From NCBI GenBank assembly GCA_946626015.1, contig CAMOTT010000030.1, forward strand, positions 1 through 16,116: 16,116 bases of DNA, in the 5' to 3' direction. The DNA is from an uncultured Clostridia bacterium (GTDB taxonomy: Bacteria > Bacillota > Clostridia > Oscillospirales > Acutalibacteraceae). A program made the position numbers and the translations under genes. Of this stretch, positions 1-6,507 are shown one piece after another (position 1 is the stretch's first letter; every line of letters starts with the position of its first letter). The notes beneath the pieces were generated by a model. That model was not told the DNA's origin. It saw nothing but the letters and a program-made list of their open reading frames with translations, and made no database searches.

Positions 1-23
1 GGCGCTGGTTTTGCTGGGTTTTT

Positions 24-180
24 ACCCTCTCCGTCACCGCTTGTGCGGTGACACCTCTCCCAAAGGGCGAGGCAAGAAATGGCTATTTTTTTGCCTCAAA
101 CACAGGCGGTCGTGCCCGCCTATGCACAGGCTCCCTTGTGTAAAGGGAGCTGTTGAGCATTAGCGAGACTGAGGGAGTTG
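24..180. repeat. Pair of related palindromic repeat units in opposite orientation (MITE-like)
   Basis: This non-coding stretch contains a run of inverted repeats: an 8-bp perfect stem at 33-40/45-52 (GTCACCGC/GCGGTGAC), GAGGCAA/TTGCCTC at 69-75/91-97, AGGCGG/CCGCCT at 104-109/116-121, and GCTCCCTT/AAGGGAGC at 130-137/143-150. The left unit (about 24-73), read on the minus strand, resembles the right unit (about 129-180): both have a G-rich GGGAG segment, then GTGTC or CTGTT, a loop, and GAC followed by GGAGAG or GAGGGAG. From memory, units of this shape are scattered between genes in many Oscillospiraceae genomes. No transposase is present, so this would be a non-autonomous or structural repeat. 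I see no gene in 1-200. Confidence 0.5.
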
Positions 181-200
181 ATAAAAGCGATGCGCTTTGC

Positions 201-241
201 AAAAAAATGAGCGGCTCTGCCACAAAGAACCGCTCACTTTT
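201..241 (-). terminator. Intrinsic terminator of the alpha-glucosidase gene
   Basis: Read on the minus strand, an 11-bp stem (TGAGCGGTTCT with AGAGCCGCTCA, one G-T pair, 7-nt loop) is followed by seven T residues. It lies about 20 bp beyond the stop codon of the glucosidase. The A-tract and T-tract on both sides also allow weaker termination in the plus direction. Confidence 0.88.
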
Positions 242-261
242 TAACTATTCCCTTTTACCTG

Positions 262-1926
262 TTACTTAAAATGATACACTCTGACCTCATACGGCTTTGT
301 CACAAAGCCGTTGCCCTCGTGGGGCAGATCCTTATAATTTGAGAACACTATTTCTCCCCTGCTCAGGTCAAAATCCTTGGGCGCTTTGAACCTGACGGGC
401 TTTTCACGGAAGGAGCACACCACAAGGAGCCTCTCCCCTTTCCGTTTGCGGCTGTAAACGTAAAGGTCGGAGCTTGAATGATAATATTCTTTATACCTTC
501 CGTAGACCACAAGATCGTTGTTCCTGCGGAAGGCGTTTAATTTGCGGTAGAAATTCAAAAGGGAGTCCGGATCGTTTTCCTGAGATTCAACATTTATCTC
601 TTTGTAATTTTCATTGACCTTGAACCAGGGCGTGCCCGTTGTAAAGCCTGCGTTTTCTCCGCTGTTCCACTGCACGGGAGTTCTGGCGTTTTCGCGGCTG
701 ACCTTTGAGGCAAGCTCCAGGAATTTTTCGTCGGAAAAATGCAGGAGCTTTTTGAAAAGCCGGTAGTTGTTGAAGGTGAGCACGTCCTTGTAGTCCTCCA
801 CCCTGTCCAGCTTTATGTTGCCCATGCCTATCTCCTGCCCCTGATAGATAAAGGGTGTGCCCCATTGAAGGAAGTACATGGCCGCCAGCATTTTGCCGCT
901 CTCCCGGCGGTATTTGGGATCGCCGTAGCGGTCGATGATACGTGCGTGGTCGTGGTTCTCGATATAAAGGCAGTTCCAGCCCTTGCCGTACATTTCGTTC
1001 TGCCATGAGCTCATGGCGGATTTTAATTTTTTCAGGCTGAAGGGGGTCTTGATCCAGTCCGCCATAAAGCAGTCCGCGTTCATGTGGTCAAAGGAGATGA
1101 GCATATCCAGCAGCTTATCCTTGCCGTCTGAGCAGTATTTTACAGCGTCCTTCACGCCGGTCATGGGGCCTTCGCCCACGGCGAAGCAGTCGTATTCGTT
1201 CTGGACCTCACGGAACTCCCGGAGATACTCCTCCAGATGGGGGCCGTGCTTGTAGTGCTCAATGCCCGTGGCCACAGGCAGGGGAAATCCGTTGGGCAGA
1301 CCCTCCGCCTTTGAGATGAAGGTTATAACGTCCTCGCGGAAACCGTCCACACCCATATCCAGCCAGAAGCGCAGGATCTTTTTGACCTCCTCCCTGACCT
1401 TGGGGTTGTCCATATTGAGGTCGGGCTGTTTTTTGGCGAAAACGTGGAGGTAATATTCCTCCCTGTCCTTGTTATATTCCCAGGCGCTGCCCTCAAAGAC
1501 CGAGAGCCAGTTGTTGGGGGGGTTCTTTCCCCTGCCCTTGCGCCAGATGTAGTAATCGCTGTACGGATTGTCGGCGCTTTTGGCGCTCTCCTTGAACCAT
1601 TGATGCTCGTCGGAGGTGTGGTTGATCACCAGATCCATAAACACCCTCATCCCCCTTTTGTGAGCCTCGTCAAGGATCTTTTTAAAATCCTCCAGAGTGC
1701 CGAACTCGGGGTTTATGTTCATATAGTCGGAGATATCGTAGCCGTAATCCGCGTTGGGCGTGGGGTAAATTGGAGAAAACCAGATGCCGTTGACGCCAAG
1801 AGACTGTATATAGTCCATTTTGCTCAGCACCCCCGGCAGGTCGCCTATACCGTCACCGTTGGAGTCGCAGAAGCTCCTTGTCCAGATCTGATAGACGGAC
1901 ATATTTCTGTACCAGTTTTTATCCAT
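262..1926 (-). CDS. Alpha-glucosidase, GH13 oligo-1,6-glucosidase / trehalose-6-phosphate hydrolase type
   Basis: A 554-residue cytoplasmic glycoside hydrolase with no signal peptide. It shows the GH13 signatures in order: a calcium-site-like loop DSNGDGIGD (21-29), region I DLVINH (98-103), region V QPDLN (167-171, typical of the oligo-1,6-glucosidase group), region II GFREDVI with nucleophile D199, region III VGE with acid/base E252, and region IV ENHDHAR with D326. Valine follows the nucleophile (V200). In characterised relatives Val here goes with alpha-1,6-linked substrates or trehalose-6-phosphate, and Thr with alpha-1,4. The length is normal for the family. An upstream in-frame ATG at 1968 is rejected: it lies at the predicted transcription start, whereas ATG 1926 has a strong ribosome binding site 8 nt upstream. 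The gene is monocistronic with its own promoter and terminator and no sugar transporter in view. The exact substrate is undetermined. Confidence 0.92.
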   Translation of the reverse strand: MDKNWYRNMSVYQIWTRSFCDSNGDGIGDLPGVLSKMDYIQSLGVNGIWFSPIYPTPNADYGYDISDYMNINPEFGTLEDFKKILDEAHKRGMRVFMDLVINHTSDEHQWFKESAKSADNPYSDYYIWRKGRGKNPPNNWLSVFEGSAWEYNKDREEYYLHVFAKKQPDLNMDNPKVREEVKKILRFWLDMGVDGFREDVITFISKAEGLPNGFPLPVATGIEHYKHGPHLEEYLREFREVQNEYDCFAVGEGPMTGVKDAVKYCSDGKDKLLDMLISFDHMNADCFMADWIKTPFSLKKLKSAMSSWQNEMYGKGWNCLYIENHDHARIIDRYGDPKYRRESGKMLAAMYFLQWGTPFIYQGQEIGMGNIKLDRVEDYKDVLTFNNYRLFKKLLHFSDEKFLELASKVSRENARTPVQWNSGENAGFTTGTPWFKVNENYKEINVESQENDPDSLLNFYRKLNAFRRNNDLVVYGRYKEYYHSSSDLYVYSRKRKGERLLVVCSFREKPVRFKAPKDFDLSRGEIVFSNYKDLPHEGNGFVTKPYEVRVYHFK

Positions 1927-1934
1927 AATAAATA

Positions 1935-1942
1935 CTCCCCTT
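1935..1942 (-). promoter_or_regulatory. Ribosome binding site that fixes the glucosidase start
   Basis: The minus strand reads AAGGGGAG, 8 nt before ATG 1926. The alternative ATG at 1968 has no purine-rich site, so the protein begins MDKNWY. Confidence 0.85.
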
Positions 1943-1976
1943 TTCAGGTTTATTTTCGCCGGATCCATCTGATATT

Positions 1977-2005
1977 ATAATACAGAATTTTTTCCGTTTG
2001 TGCAA
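1977..2005 (-). promoter_or_regulatory. Sigma-A type promoter of the alpha-glucosidase gene
   Basis: On the minus strand, TTGCAC (2000-2005) and TATTAT (1977-1982) are separated by exactly 17 nt. Transcription would begin near 1970, giving a leader of about 44 nt to ATG 1926. No clear operator or catabolite-repression site was recognised next to it. Confidence 0.7.
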
Positions 2006-2049
2006 TGAAAATTTTTTATAAGACCCCTCCCCTTTCCGTGAAAAAATAC

Positions 2050-2078
2050 TTGCAATTATGAAAATAATATATTATAAT
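2050..2078 (+). promoter_or_regulatory. Sigma-A type promoter for the SRP RNA (and possibly dnaX)
   Basis: TTGCAA (2050-2055) and a perfect TATAAT (2073-2078) are separated by 17 nt. The predicted start near 2085 is about 25 nt before the base of the SRP RNA hairpin, so a short 5' leader would have to be trimmed. A second AT-rich candidate, around 2087-2097, would start closer to the hairpin. The promoter is divergent from the glucosidase promoter about 45 bp away. Confidence 0.75.
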
Positions 2079-2110
2079 AGGATGGATATTATATATAGAA
2101 GCAACATTTT

Positions 2111-2250
2111 GACTTTGCTTTGGTCATGTGGCGTGTGGGTTCTGTGCGGCGGGACGCCGTGAACCATGTCAGGCGGGGAACCGAGCAGCATTAAGCGGTC
2201 TGTACTGTGCGCCACAGTCCGCCTGCACGCCATATGACCAAGGTAAAGTC
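2111..2250 (+). ncRNA. ffs: Signal recognition particle RNA (small bacterial, 4.5S type)
   Basis: The RNA partner of Ffh in co-translational membrane targeting. The conserved apical domain is clear: GTCAGG (2168-2173), then CGG-GGAA-CCG with a GGAA tetraloop at 2177-2180, then AGCAGCA (2184-2190), which together form the symmetric and asymmetric loops that bind the Ffh M domain. The ends pair over 17 bp (2111-2127 with 2234-2250, two G-U pairs), and the helix continues inward, so the molecule is one long hairpin of about 140 nt. I see no Alu domain of the long Bacillus kind. The position just before dnaX is the classic Firmicute arrangement. The exact 5' and 3' ends are inferred from the helix. 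Confidence 0.92.
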
Positions 2251-2256
2251 TTTTTT
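2234..2256 (+). terminator. T-tract closing the SRP RNA hairpin
   Basis: The outer SRP RNA stem ends at 2250 and is followed directly by six T residues (2251-2256). The RNA's own helix could therefore act as its terminator, with some readthrough into dnaX, whose ATG is only 17 nt beyond. Confidence 0.55.
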
Positions 2257-2272
2257 AACGGAGAAAATCGGA

Positions 2273-3892
2273 ATGTATCAGGTCTTTTACAGAAAATGGC
2301 GGCCGAAAGCTTTTTCGGAGGTGGTGGGTCAGCCCCACGTCACCGCTACTTTGCAGAACGCTCTGCAAAGCGGCAGGCTTTCCCACGCCTATCTTTTCAC
2401 AGGCTCCCGGGGCACGGGCAAGACCTCCTGCGCCAAGATCCTGTCAAAGGCCGTGAACTGCCTCCATCCCGTTGACGGCAACCCTTGCAATGAGTGCGAG
2501 ATCTGCAAGGGCATCGACAGCGGCTCCCTTACGGACATCATCGAAATAGACGCCGCCAGCAACAACGGCGTGGACAATATCCGCGATCTCCGGGAGGAGA
2601 CCAACTTCACCCCCGTCCGGGCAAAGTACAGGGTCTACATAATAGACGAGGTGCATATGCTCTCCACCGGGGCCTTTAATGCCCTGCTCAAGACCCTTGA
2701 GGAACCCCCCTCATACGTTATCTTCATCCTGGCCACAACAGAGGTGCACAAGCTGCCCCAGACCATACTTTCAAGGTGCCAGAGATTTGATTTTAAGAGA
2801 ATAATGCCCGAGGACATTGCCAAAAGGCTCATGTTCGTGGCTGAAAACGAAGGTTTACAGCTCACGGACGACGGCGCGAACCTTATCGCCCGGATAGCGG
2901 ACGGCGCCCTCCGTGACGCTCTCTCCATCCTTGACCGGTGCGCCGGAACGGAGGGTCAGATAGACGCGGAATATGTCAGCGAGGCAGTGGGCATCGCAAA
3001 CCGTTCATATCTCTTTGACCTCTCCGACTGCTTCAGAAACGGGGACACTCCCGGGGCGCTGGAGCTCATCAACACTCTGCACAACAATTCCTGCGACATG
3101 GAGCGGCTCTGCTCGGAGCTTATAAACCATTTCCGCAATCTGATGATAGTCAAAACCGTCAAAGACCCGGCTCCCCTTATCATCTGCACAGCCGACGAGC
3201 TGGAAAGGCTCAAAAAACAGGCAAATTCATATAAGCTTGAGGATATACTCTATTCCCTTTCGGTGGTGGAGGAGACCTATTCAAAGATCAAAAGAGGGTT
3301 AAACCAAAAGATCGAAACCGAAATGGCGGCGGTGGAGCTCTGCTCCCCCTCCCTGTGCAAGTCCAACGACGCCCTTCTGAGCAGGATCTCCGCCATTGAG
3401 GCAAAAATAAACTCGATTTTTTCAGGGGACGTTAAAATAACTCCCGAAAAGAAAAATACTGATGAAAAACCGAATGAGTCCCCGGCTGCACCGGCAAAAA
3501 ATAAGGAACCGGAGCCTGCAAAACAAACTGAACCGGAGGAAAAACCTCCTGTCAGCGATCCCGCTCCCAAGCCGCAGGACGAAAATATTCCGTTTATGCA
3601 GTGGACGGAGGCGCTGGAGGAGCTCAGGCAGACCGATATGCCCCTTGCGGCCATACTTCAAGGCTCCCGGGCTTTTGTGCGGGGCGAATTCGTTCTGATA
3701 AGTTCCCGGAATTCCACCCTTGAGCAGTTTATAAGGGTCGGCTCTCATTCCTCAGCGGTAAAGGCCGCCATAATGAAAGTTTCCGGCAAAAAATACAGGC
3801 TGGGCATACTGAAATCAGAGGAAGAAGCTAAATCAAACAAAGATCCCCTCACCGGGCTTATAAACAAGGTCAATAAATTCAATCAATCATAA
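2273..3892 (+). CDS. dnaX: DNA polymerase III subunit gamma/tau (clamp loader ATPase)
   Basis: A 539-residue AAA+ subunit of the clamp loader that loads the DnaN ring onto primed DNA. Visible elements are the N-terminal YRKWRP motif, Walker A GSRGTGKTS (44-52), a zinc site of four cysteines (C63, C72, C75, C78), Walker B DEVH (125-128) and the sensor SRC motif (167-169). A proline, glutamate and lysine-rich linker runs over about residues 385-440, followed by a C-terminal tau-like domain. An in-frame GTG at 2207 would place the N-terminus inside the SRP RNA, so ATG 2273 is chosen: it follows GGAG (2260-2263) by 9 nt and gives the conserved N-terminus. The stop codon overlaps the ribosome binding site of ebfC. 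A possible -1 frameshift heptamer lies at 3496-3502 and could yield a shorter gamma form of 410 residues. Confidence 0.96.
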   Translation: MYQVFYRKWRPKAFSEVVGQPHVTATLQNALQSGRLSHAYLFTGSRGTGKTSCAKILSKAVNCLHPVDGNPCNECEICKGIDSGSLTDIIEIDAASNNGVDNIRDLREETNFTPVRAKYRVYIIDEVHMLSTGAFNALLKTLEEPPSYVIFILATTEVHKLPQTILSRCQRFDFKRIMPEDIAKRLMFVAENEGLQLTDDGANLIARIADGALRDALSILDRCAGTEGQIDAEYVSEAVGIANRSYLFDLSDCFRNGDTPGALELINTLHNNSCDMERLCSELINHFRNLMIVKTVKDPAPLIICTADELERLKKQANSYKLEDILYSLSVVEETYSKIKRGLNQKIETEMAAVELCSPSLCKSNDALLSRISAIEAKINSIFSGDVKITPEKKNTDEKPNESPAAPAKNKEPEPAKQTEPEEKPPVSDPAPKPQDENIPFMQWTEALEELRQTDMPLAAILQGSRAFVRGEFVLISSRNSTLEQFIRVGSHSSAVKAAIMKVSGKKYRLGILKSEEEAKSNKDPLTGLINKVNKFNQS

Positions 3893-3904
3893 AGGAGAGT
3901 TACT

Positions 3905-4240
3905 ATGAAAGCAAGGATCCCCGGCGCTCCCCAGAACAGAAAAAATATGATGGAGCTTGTCCAGAAAATGCAGGAGGATATGGAGAACGTCCAGAAAACC
4001 GTTGAGGAGAGCGAGTTTACTGCGTCCTCCGGCGGCGGAGCTGTGGAAGTCGTCATGGACGGCAAACATCAGGTACGCAGCATAAAGATCCAGCCGGAGG
4101 TAGTTGACCCGGAGGAGACGGATATGCTTGAGGATCTGCTCACAGCCGCTATCAACGAGGCCGCCCGCAGAGCTGACGAGGCTATGGAAAAGGGCATGGA
4201 ATCCGCAAAGGGCGGGCTTTCCATCCCCGGATTATTCTGA
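3905..4240 (+). CDS. ebfC: Nucleoid-associated protein, YbaB/EbfC family
   Basis: A 111-residue small DNA-binding protein that forms tweezer-like dimers on the nucleoid in characterised relatives. The sequence begins MKARIPG, followed by a helical, glutamine- and glutamate-rich segment (about residues 15-38), the glycine-rich SGGGAVEVVMDG strand region typical of the family, and the C-terminus SIPGLF. It sits between dnaX and recR, which is the usual order in bacteria. The start is set by AAAGGAG at 3891-3897, which overlaps the dnaX stop codon, so translation is probably coupled. Its function within the dnaX-recR operon is not settled even in model species. Confidence 0.93.
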   Translation: MKARIPGAPQNRKNMMELVQKMQEDMENVQKTVEESEFTASSGGGAVEVVMDGKHQVRSIKIQPEVVDPEETDMLEDLLTAAINEAARRADEAMEKGMESAKGGLSIPGLF

Positions 4241-4257
4241 GTTAGGGTTGATTTTTT

Positions 4258-4857
4258 ATGGACACTAAGGTCGCCCCCTTTGCAAAGCTTATTGAGCAGT
4301 TTGAACGCCTGCCGGGCATAGGCCACAAAAGCGCGCAGAGGCTTGCCTTCCACGTGCTGAGCATGACCGACAAGCAGGCGGAAAGCTTTGCCGAAACAAT
4401 ATTGGAGGCTCACAAAAAAATACACAAGTGCGAGGTTTGCTGCGACCTTACGGACAGCGATCTCTGCTGTGTCTGCTCCAACCCTGCGAGGGACAAATCA
4501 AAGATCTGCGTAGTTGAGGACAGCCGGGACGTTATGGCTATCGAAAGGACCCACGAGTACGACGGGCTTTATCACGTGCTCCACGGTGCCATTTCTCCCA
4601 TGAACAACGTAGATATAAACGACATAACGGTAAACAAGCTTATACCGCGCCTTGATCCTGACGTGGTAAAAGAGATCATAATGGCCACCAGTACCACAGT
4701 TGAGGGCGAAGCCACAGCCATGTATATCTCAAGGCTCATAAAACCCCTGGGTATAAAAATAACCAGGCTCGCCTACGGAGTTCCAGTGGGAGCCAATCTG
4801 GAATACGCCGACGAATACACCCTTGTCAAGGCCATGGAGGGCAGAAAAGAGCTTTAA
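4258..4857 (+). CDS. recR: Recombination mediator protein RecR
   Basis: A 199-residue protein of the RecFOR pathway, which helps load RecA on SSB-coated gaps. It shows the helix-hairpin-helix LPGIGHKSAQR (18-28), a zinc finger with cysteines at 58, 61, 70 and 73, a Toprim segment with VVEDSRD (85-91), and the conserved HGAISP (109-114). The length is normal for the family. It starts 17 nt after ebfC with only a weak purine-rich site (TTAGGG), which suggests coupling to upstream translation. It is the last gene before the candidate origin. No convincing terminator follows it. Confidence 0.96.
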   Translation: MDTKVAPFAKLIEQFERLPGIGHKSAQRLAFHVLSMTDKQAESFAETILEAHKKIHKCEVCCDLTDSDLCCVCSNPARDKSKICVVEDSRDVMAIERTHEYDGLYHVLHGAISPMNNVDINDITVNKLIPRLDPDVVKEIIMATSTTVEGEATAMYISRLIKPLGIKITRLAYGVPVGANLEYADEYTLVKAMEGRKEL

Positions 4858-4881
4858 AAAACGGCTGATATCCCGGCAGAA

Positions 4882-4890
4882 TTTTCCACA
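4882..4890 (+). promoter_or_regulatory. DnaA box, exact consensus match
   Basis: TTTTCCACA fits TTWTNCACA with no mismatch. It is the first of a row of same-strand copies running toward dnaN. Confidence 0.65.
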
Positions 4891-5050
4891 GAGTTTTCAG
4901 TTTTCAACAGGGAGTTTTCAACATTTTCCCCAGCGGCGTTCCTCCCTGTGTTGACAACTCGGGTTTTCCATATTTTTTTACACATCAAAATTTCGTTGCC
5001 GATCCAATAAAATAAAAGGTCAGGGGAGTTTTCCATAATTTCCACCGACA

Positions 5051-5065
5051 CTACTACAACTACTA
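5051..5065 (+). promoter_or_regulatory. DnaA-trio-like tract next to AT-rich DNA
   Basis: CTACTACAACTACTA is five triplets, four of which are CTA, the complement of the 3'-GAT-5' trio bound by DnaA on single-stranded DNA. A box-like TTTTCCATA (5029-5037) and TTTCCACC lie just before it, and AT-rich sequence follows. The third triplet (CAA) breaks the pattern. Confidence 0.6.
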
Positions 5066-5123
5066 TAATTTATTATACATATTTATCTATTCATTCATCG
5101 GATTTCGGAAAGGATATGATCAA

Positions 5124-6236
5124 ATGAATTTTATTTGCAGCACGTCTGAGCTTTACTCATTATGCGTCAATGTTCAGAGAGCGGTCTCCACAAAGTCATC
5201 TCTGCCTGCGGTGGAGGGCATCCTTGTCAGGGCGGAGAGAAACAGGGTCTATCTTACCGGATACGACCTTGAGTTAGGCATCTCAACCTCCCTTGAGGCA
5301 AAGGTGGAGGAGGAGGGTTCGCTGATAATAAACGCGAAAATAATCTGCGATATCCTTCATATGCTCCCCGGTGAGACTGTCAGGTTCGATTCCGATGAAA
5401 GGTGCGTGGTCTCCATCTCCAGCGGCGAGGCCAGGTATCTTATCTCAGGTATGTCCGACACGGAGTATCCGGAGCTTCCGGCTGTTGCAGGAGGCCTGCC
5501 GGTAGTAATAAATCAGGGTCTGCTTAAAGAGATGGTAAGGCAGACTATCTTTGCCGTCTCAACAAACGACGCCAAGGTAGTACATACGGGCATCAAGTTC
5601 GAGATAGAGGACAACAGCATCAGAATGATATCAATTGACGGTTTCCGTCTTGCAATAAGAAACGAAGTGATAGATTACAGCGGCGAGCCCCTTTCCTTCA
5701 TCGTTCCGGCAAAAACTCTCTCAGAGATAGTCAAGCTTACGAACGACGACGAGGGAGATATCTCCTTTGGCGTAGGCAAAAGACACATTATTTTTGAAGT
5801 GGGCAGGTACAAGATAGTTTCAAGGCTCCTTGAGGGCGAGTTTATGAACTACCATAACGCTATCCCCAACGCTTATTCAACGGACGTTGTAGTCGGGACC
5901 CGTGAGTTGCTTGAAAGCATCGAGAGAGCCTCCCTTATAATCAACGACAGGAACAAGAGCCCAATCAGATGTGATTTTGATATTGCGAACAAGATAATAA
6001 CCATATCAAGCGTGGCTGTTTTAGGTACGGCAAAGGACAGGCTCAGCGCGGAGATCAACGGCAACTCCCTTGAAATAGGTTTTAATAACAAGTACCTTAT
6101 CGACGCTTTGCGCGCCGCGGATACGGACGTTGTGAGGATAGAGCTCAACGGGCCGATCGCGCCTATCATCATCAAGCCCACGGAGGGTGAAAGATTTCTT
6201 TTTGTCGTGCTTCCCGTCAAGCTGAGGAACGAATAA
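5124..6236 (+). CDS. dnaN: DNA polymerase III subunit beta (sliding clamp)
   Basis: A 370-residue protein that dimerises into the ring tethering the polymerase to DNA and acts as a platform for repair proteins. The three repeated clamp folds are recognisable from N-terminus to C-terminus, with GYDLELGI near residue 50, the ISIDGFRLA segment near residue 175 and the C-terminal FLFVVLPVKL (the family's MPVRL-like end). The length is close to that of other clamps. The start is supported by AAAGGA (5109-5114), 9 nt upstream. It opens a tightly packed run through rsmG. No confident promoter was found: TATAAT at 5064-5069 has no matching -35 box. Confidence 0.96.
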   Translation: MNFICSTSELYSLCVNVQRAVSTKSSLPAVEGILVRAERNRVYLTGYDLELGISTSLEAKVEEEGSLIINAKIICDILHMLPGETVRFDSDERCVVSISSGEARYLISGMSDTEYPELPAVAGGLPVVINQGLLKEMVRQTIFAVSTNDAKVVHTGIKFEIEDNSIRMISIDGFRLAIRNEVIDYSGEPLSFIVPAKTLSEIVKLTNDDEGDISFGVGKRHIIFEVGRYKIVSRLLEGEFMNYHNAIPNAYSTDVVVGTRELLESIERASLIINDRNKSPIRCDFDIANKIITISSVAVLGTAKDRLSAEINGNSLEIGFNNKYLIDALRAADTDVVRIELNGPIAPIIIKPTEGERFLFVVLPVKLRNE

Positions 6237-6259
6237 AAATTTTTGGGAAGTGATCGATT

Positions 6260-6505
6260 TTGAAAAAGCAGATCAAAGTCCGCGTAAAGCAGAAGCCGTT
6301 AAAAAAAATAAAGATAGACACAGACTTTATCCGTCTGGACGCCCTGCTTAAGCTTTGCGACGCCGTGCAGACAGGCGGCCACGCTAAAATGGTGATTTTT
6401 GACGGAGAGGTCAGGGTCAACGGCGAGGTTTGTTTACAGCGAGGGAGGAAGCTCCGCCCGGGAGACGTGGCGGAGTTTGAAAACAAATTGTATGAGATAG
6501 AATAG
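6260..6505 (+). CDS. yaaA: S4-domain RNA-binding protein YaaA
   Basis: An 81-residue protein made up almost entirely of one S4 RNA-binding fold: FIRLDALLKLCDAVQTGG, then VIFDGEVRVNGE and RGRKLRPGD. The pattern matches Bacillus YaaA, which lies between dnaN and recF and is implicated in ribosome assembly. The start codon is TTG at 6260, preceded by GGGAAGTG (6245-6252); no ATG or GTG fits the N-terminus. The first 17 residues are very lysine-rich, an extension compared with the short Bacillus N-terminus. It is separated from recF by 2 nt, so the two are translationally linked. Confidence 0.9.
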   Translation: MKKQIKVRVKQKPLKKIKIDTDFIRLDALLKLCDAVQTGGHAKMVIFDGEVRVNGEVCLQRGRKLRPGDVAEFENKLYEIE

Positions 6506-6507
6506 TT

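Larger units (their letters stand above)
4870..5110 (+). other. Candidate replication origin (oriC) between recR and dnaN
   Basis: This 266-bp gap contains one exact match to the DnaA-box consensus TTWTNCACA (TTTTCCACA, 4882-4890) and several one-mismatch copies in the same orientation: TTTTCAACA at 4901 and 4915, TTTTCCCCA at 4924, and TTTTCCATA at 4964 and 5029. These are followed by a CTA-triplet tract (5051-5065) and an AT-rich segment (5064-5095). That order (boxes, short spacer, DnaA-trio, AT-rich) matches the basal unwinding element described for Bacillus subtilis oriC, which also lies just upstream of dnaN. In most Firmicutes dnaA would be the neighbour, but here it is recR. The box count beyond the first copy depends on accepting mismatches. 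Confidence 0.65.

Noticed and set aside
1444..1980. A 178-codon open frame antisense to the glucosidase
   Set aside because: It lies opposite a clear GH13 gene, resembles no family I know, and is explained by the codon bias of the real gene.
2207..2272. An N-terminal extension of DnaX starting at GTG 2207 or ATG 2234
   Set aside because: Both starts lie inside the SRP RNA. ATG 2273 has a good ribosome binding site and gives the conserved YRKWRP N-terminus.
4351..4578. Two further CACGTG cores in recR (4351-4356 and 4573-4578) as parS sites
   Set aside because: The flanks do not match the TGTT and AACA arms of parS; only the core is shared.
4951..4979. TTGACA at 4951-4956 as a dnaN promoter
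   Set aside because: It is a perfect -35 box, but at 16-18 nt spacing there is only a T-run and no acceptable -10 box.
5064..5069. TATAAT at 5064-5069 as the dnaN -10 box
   Set aside because: No -35-like hexamer lies 16-18 nt upstream, and the sequence is part of the trio and AT-rich segment. A promoter here remains possible but is unsupported.
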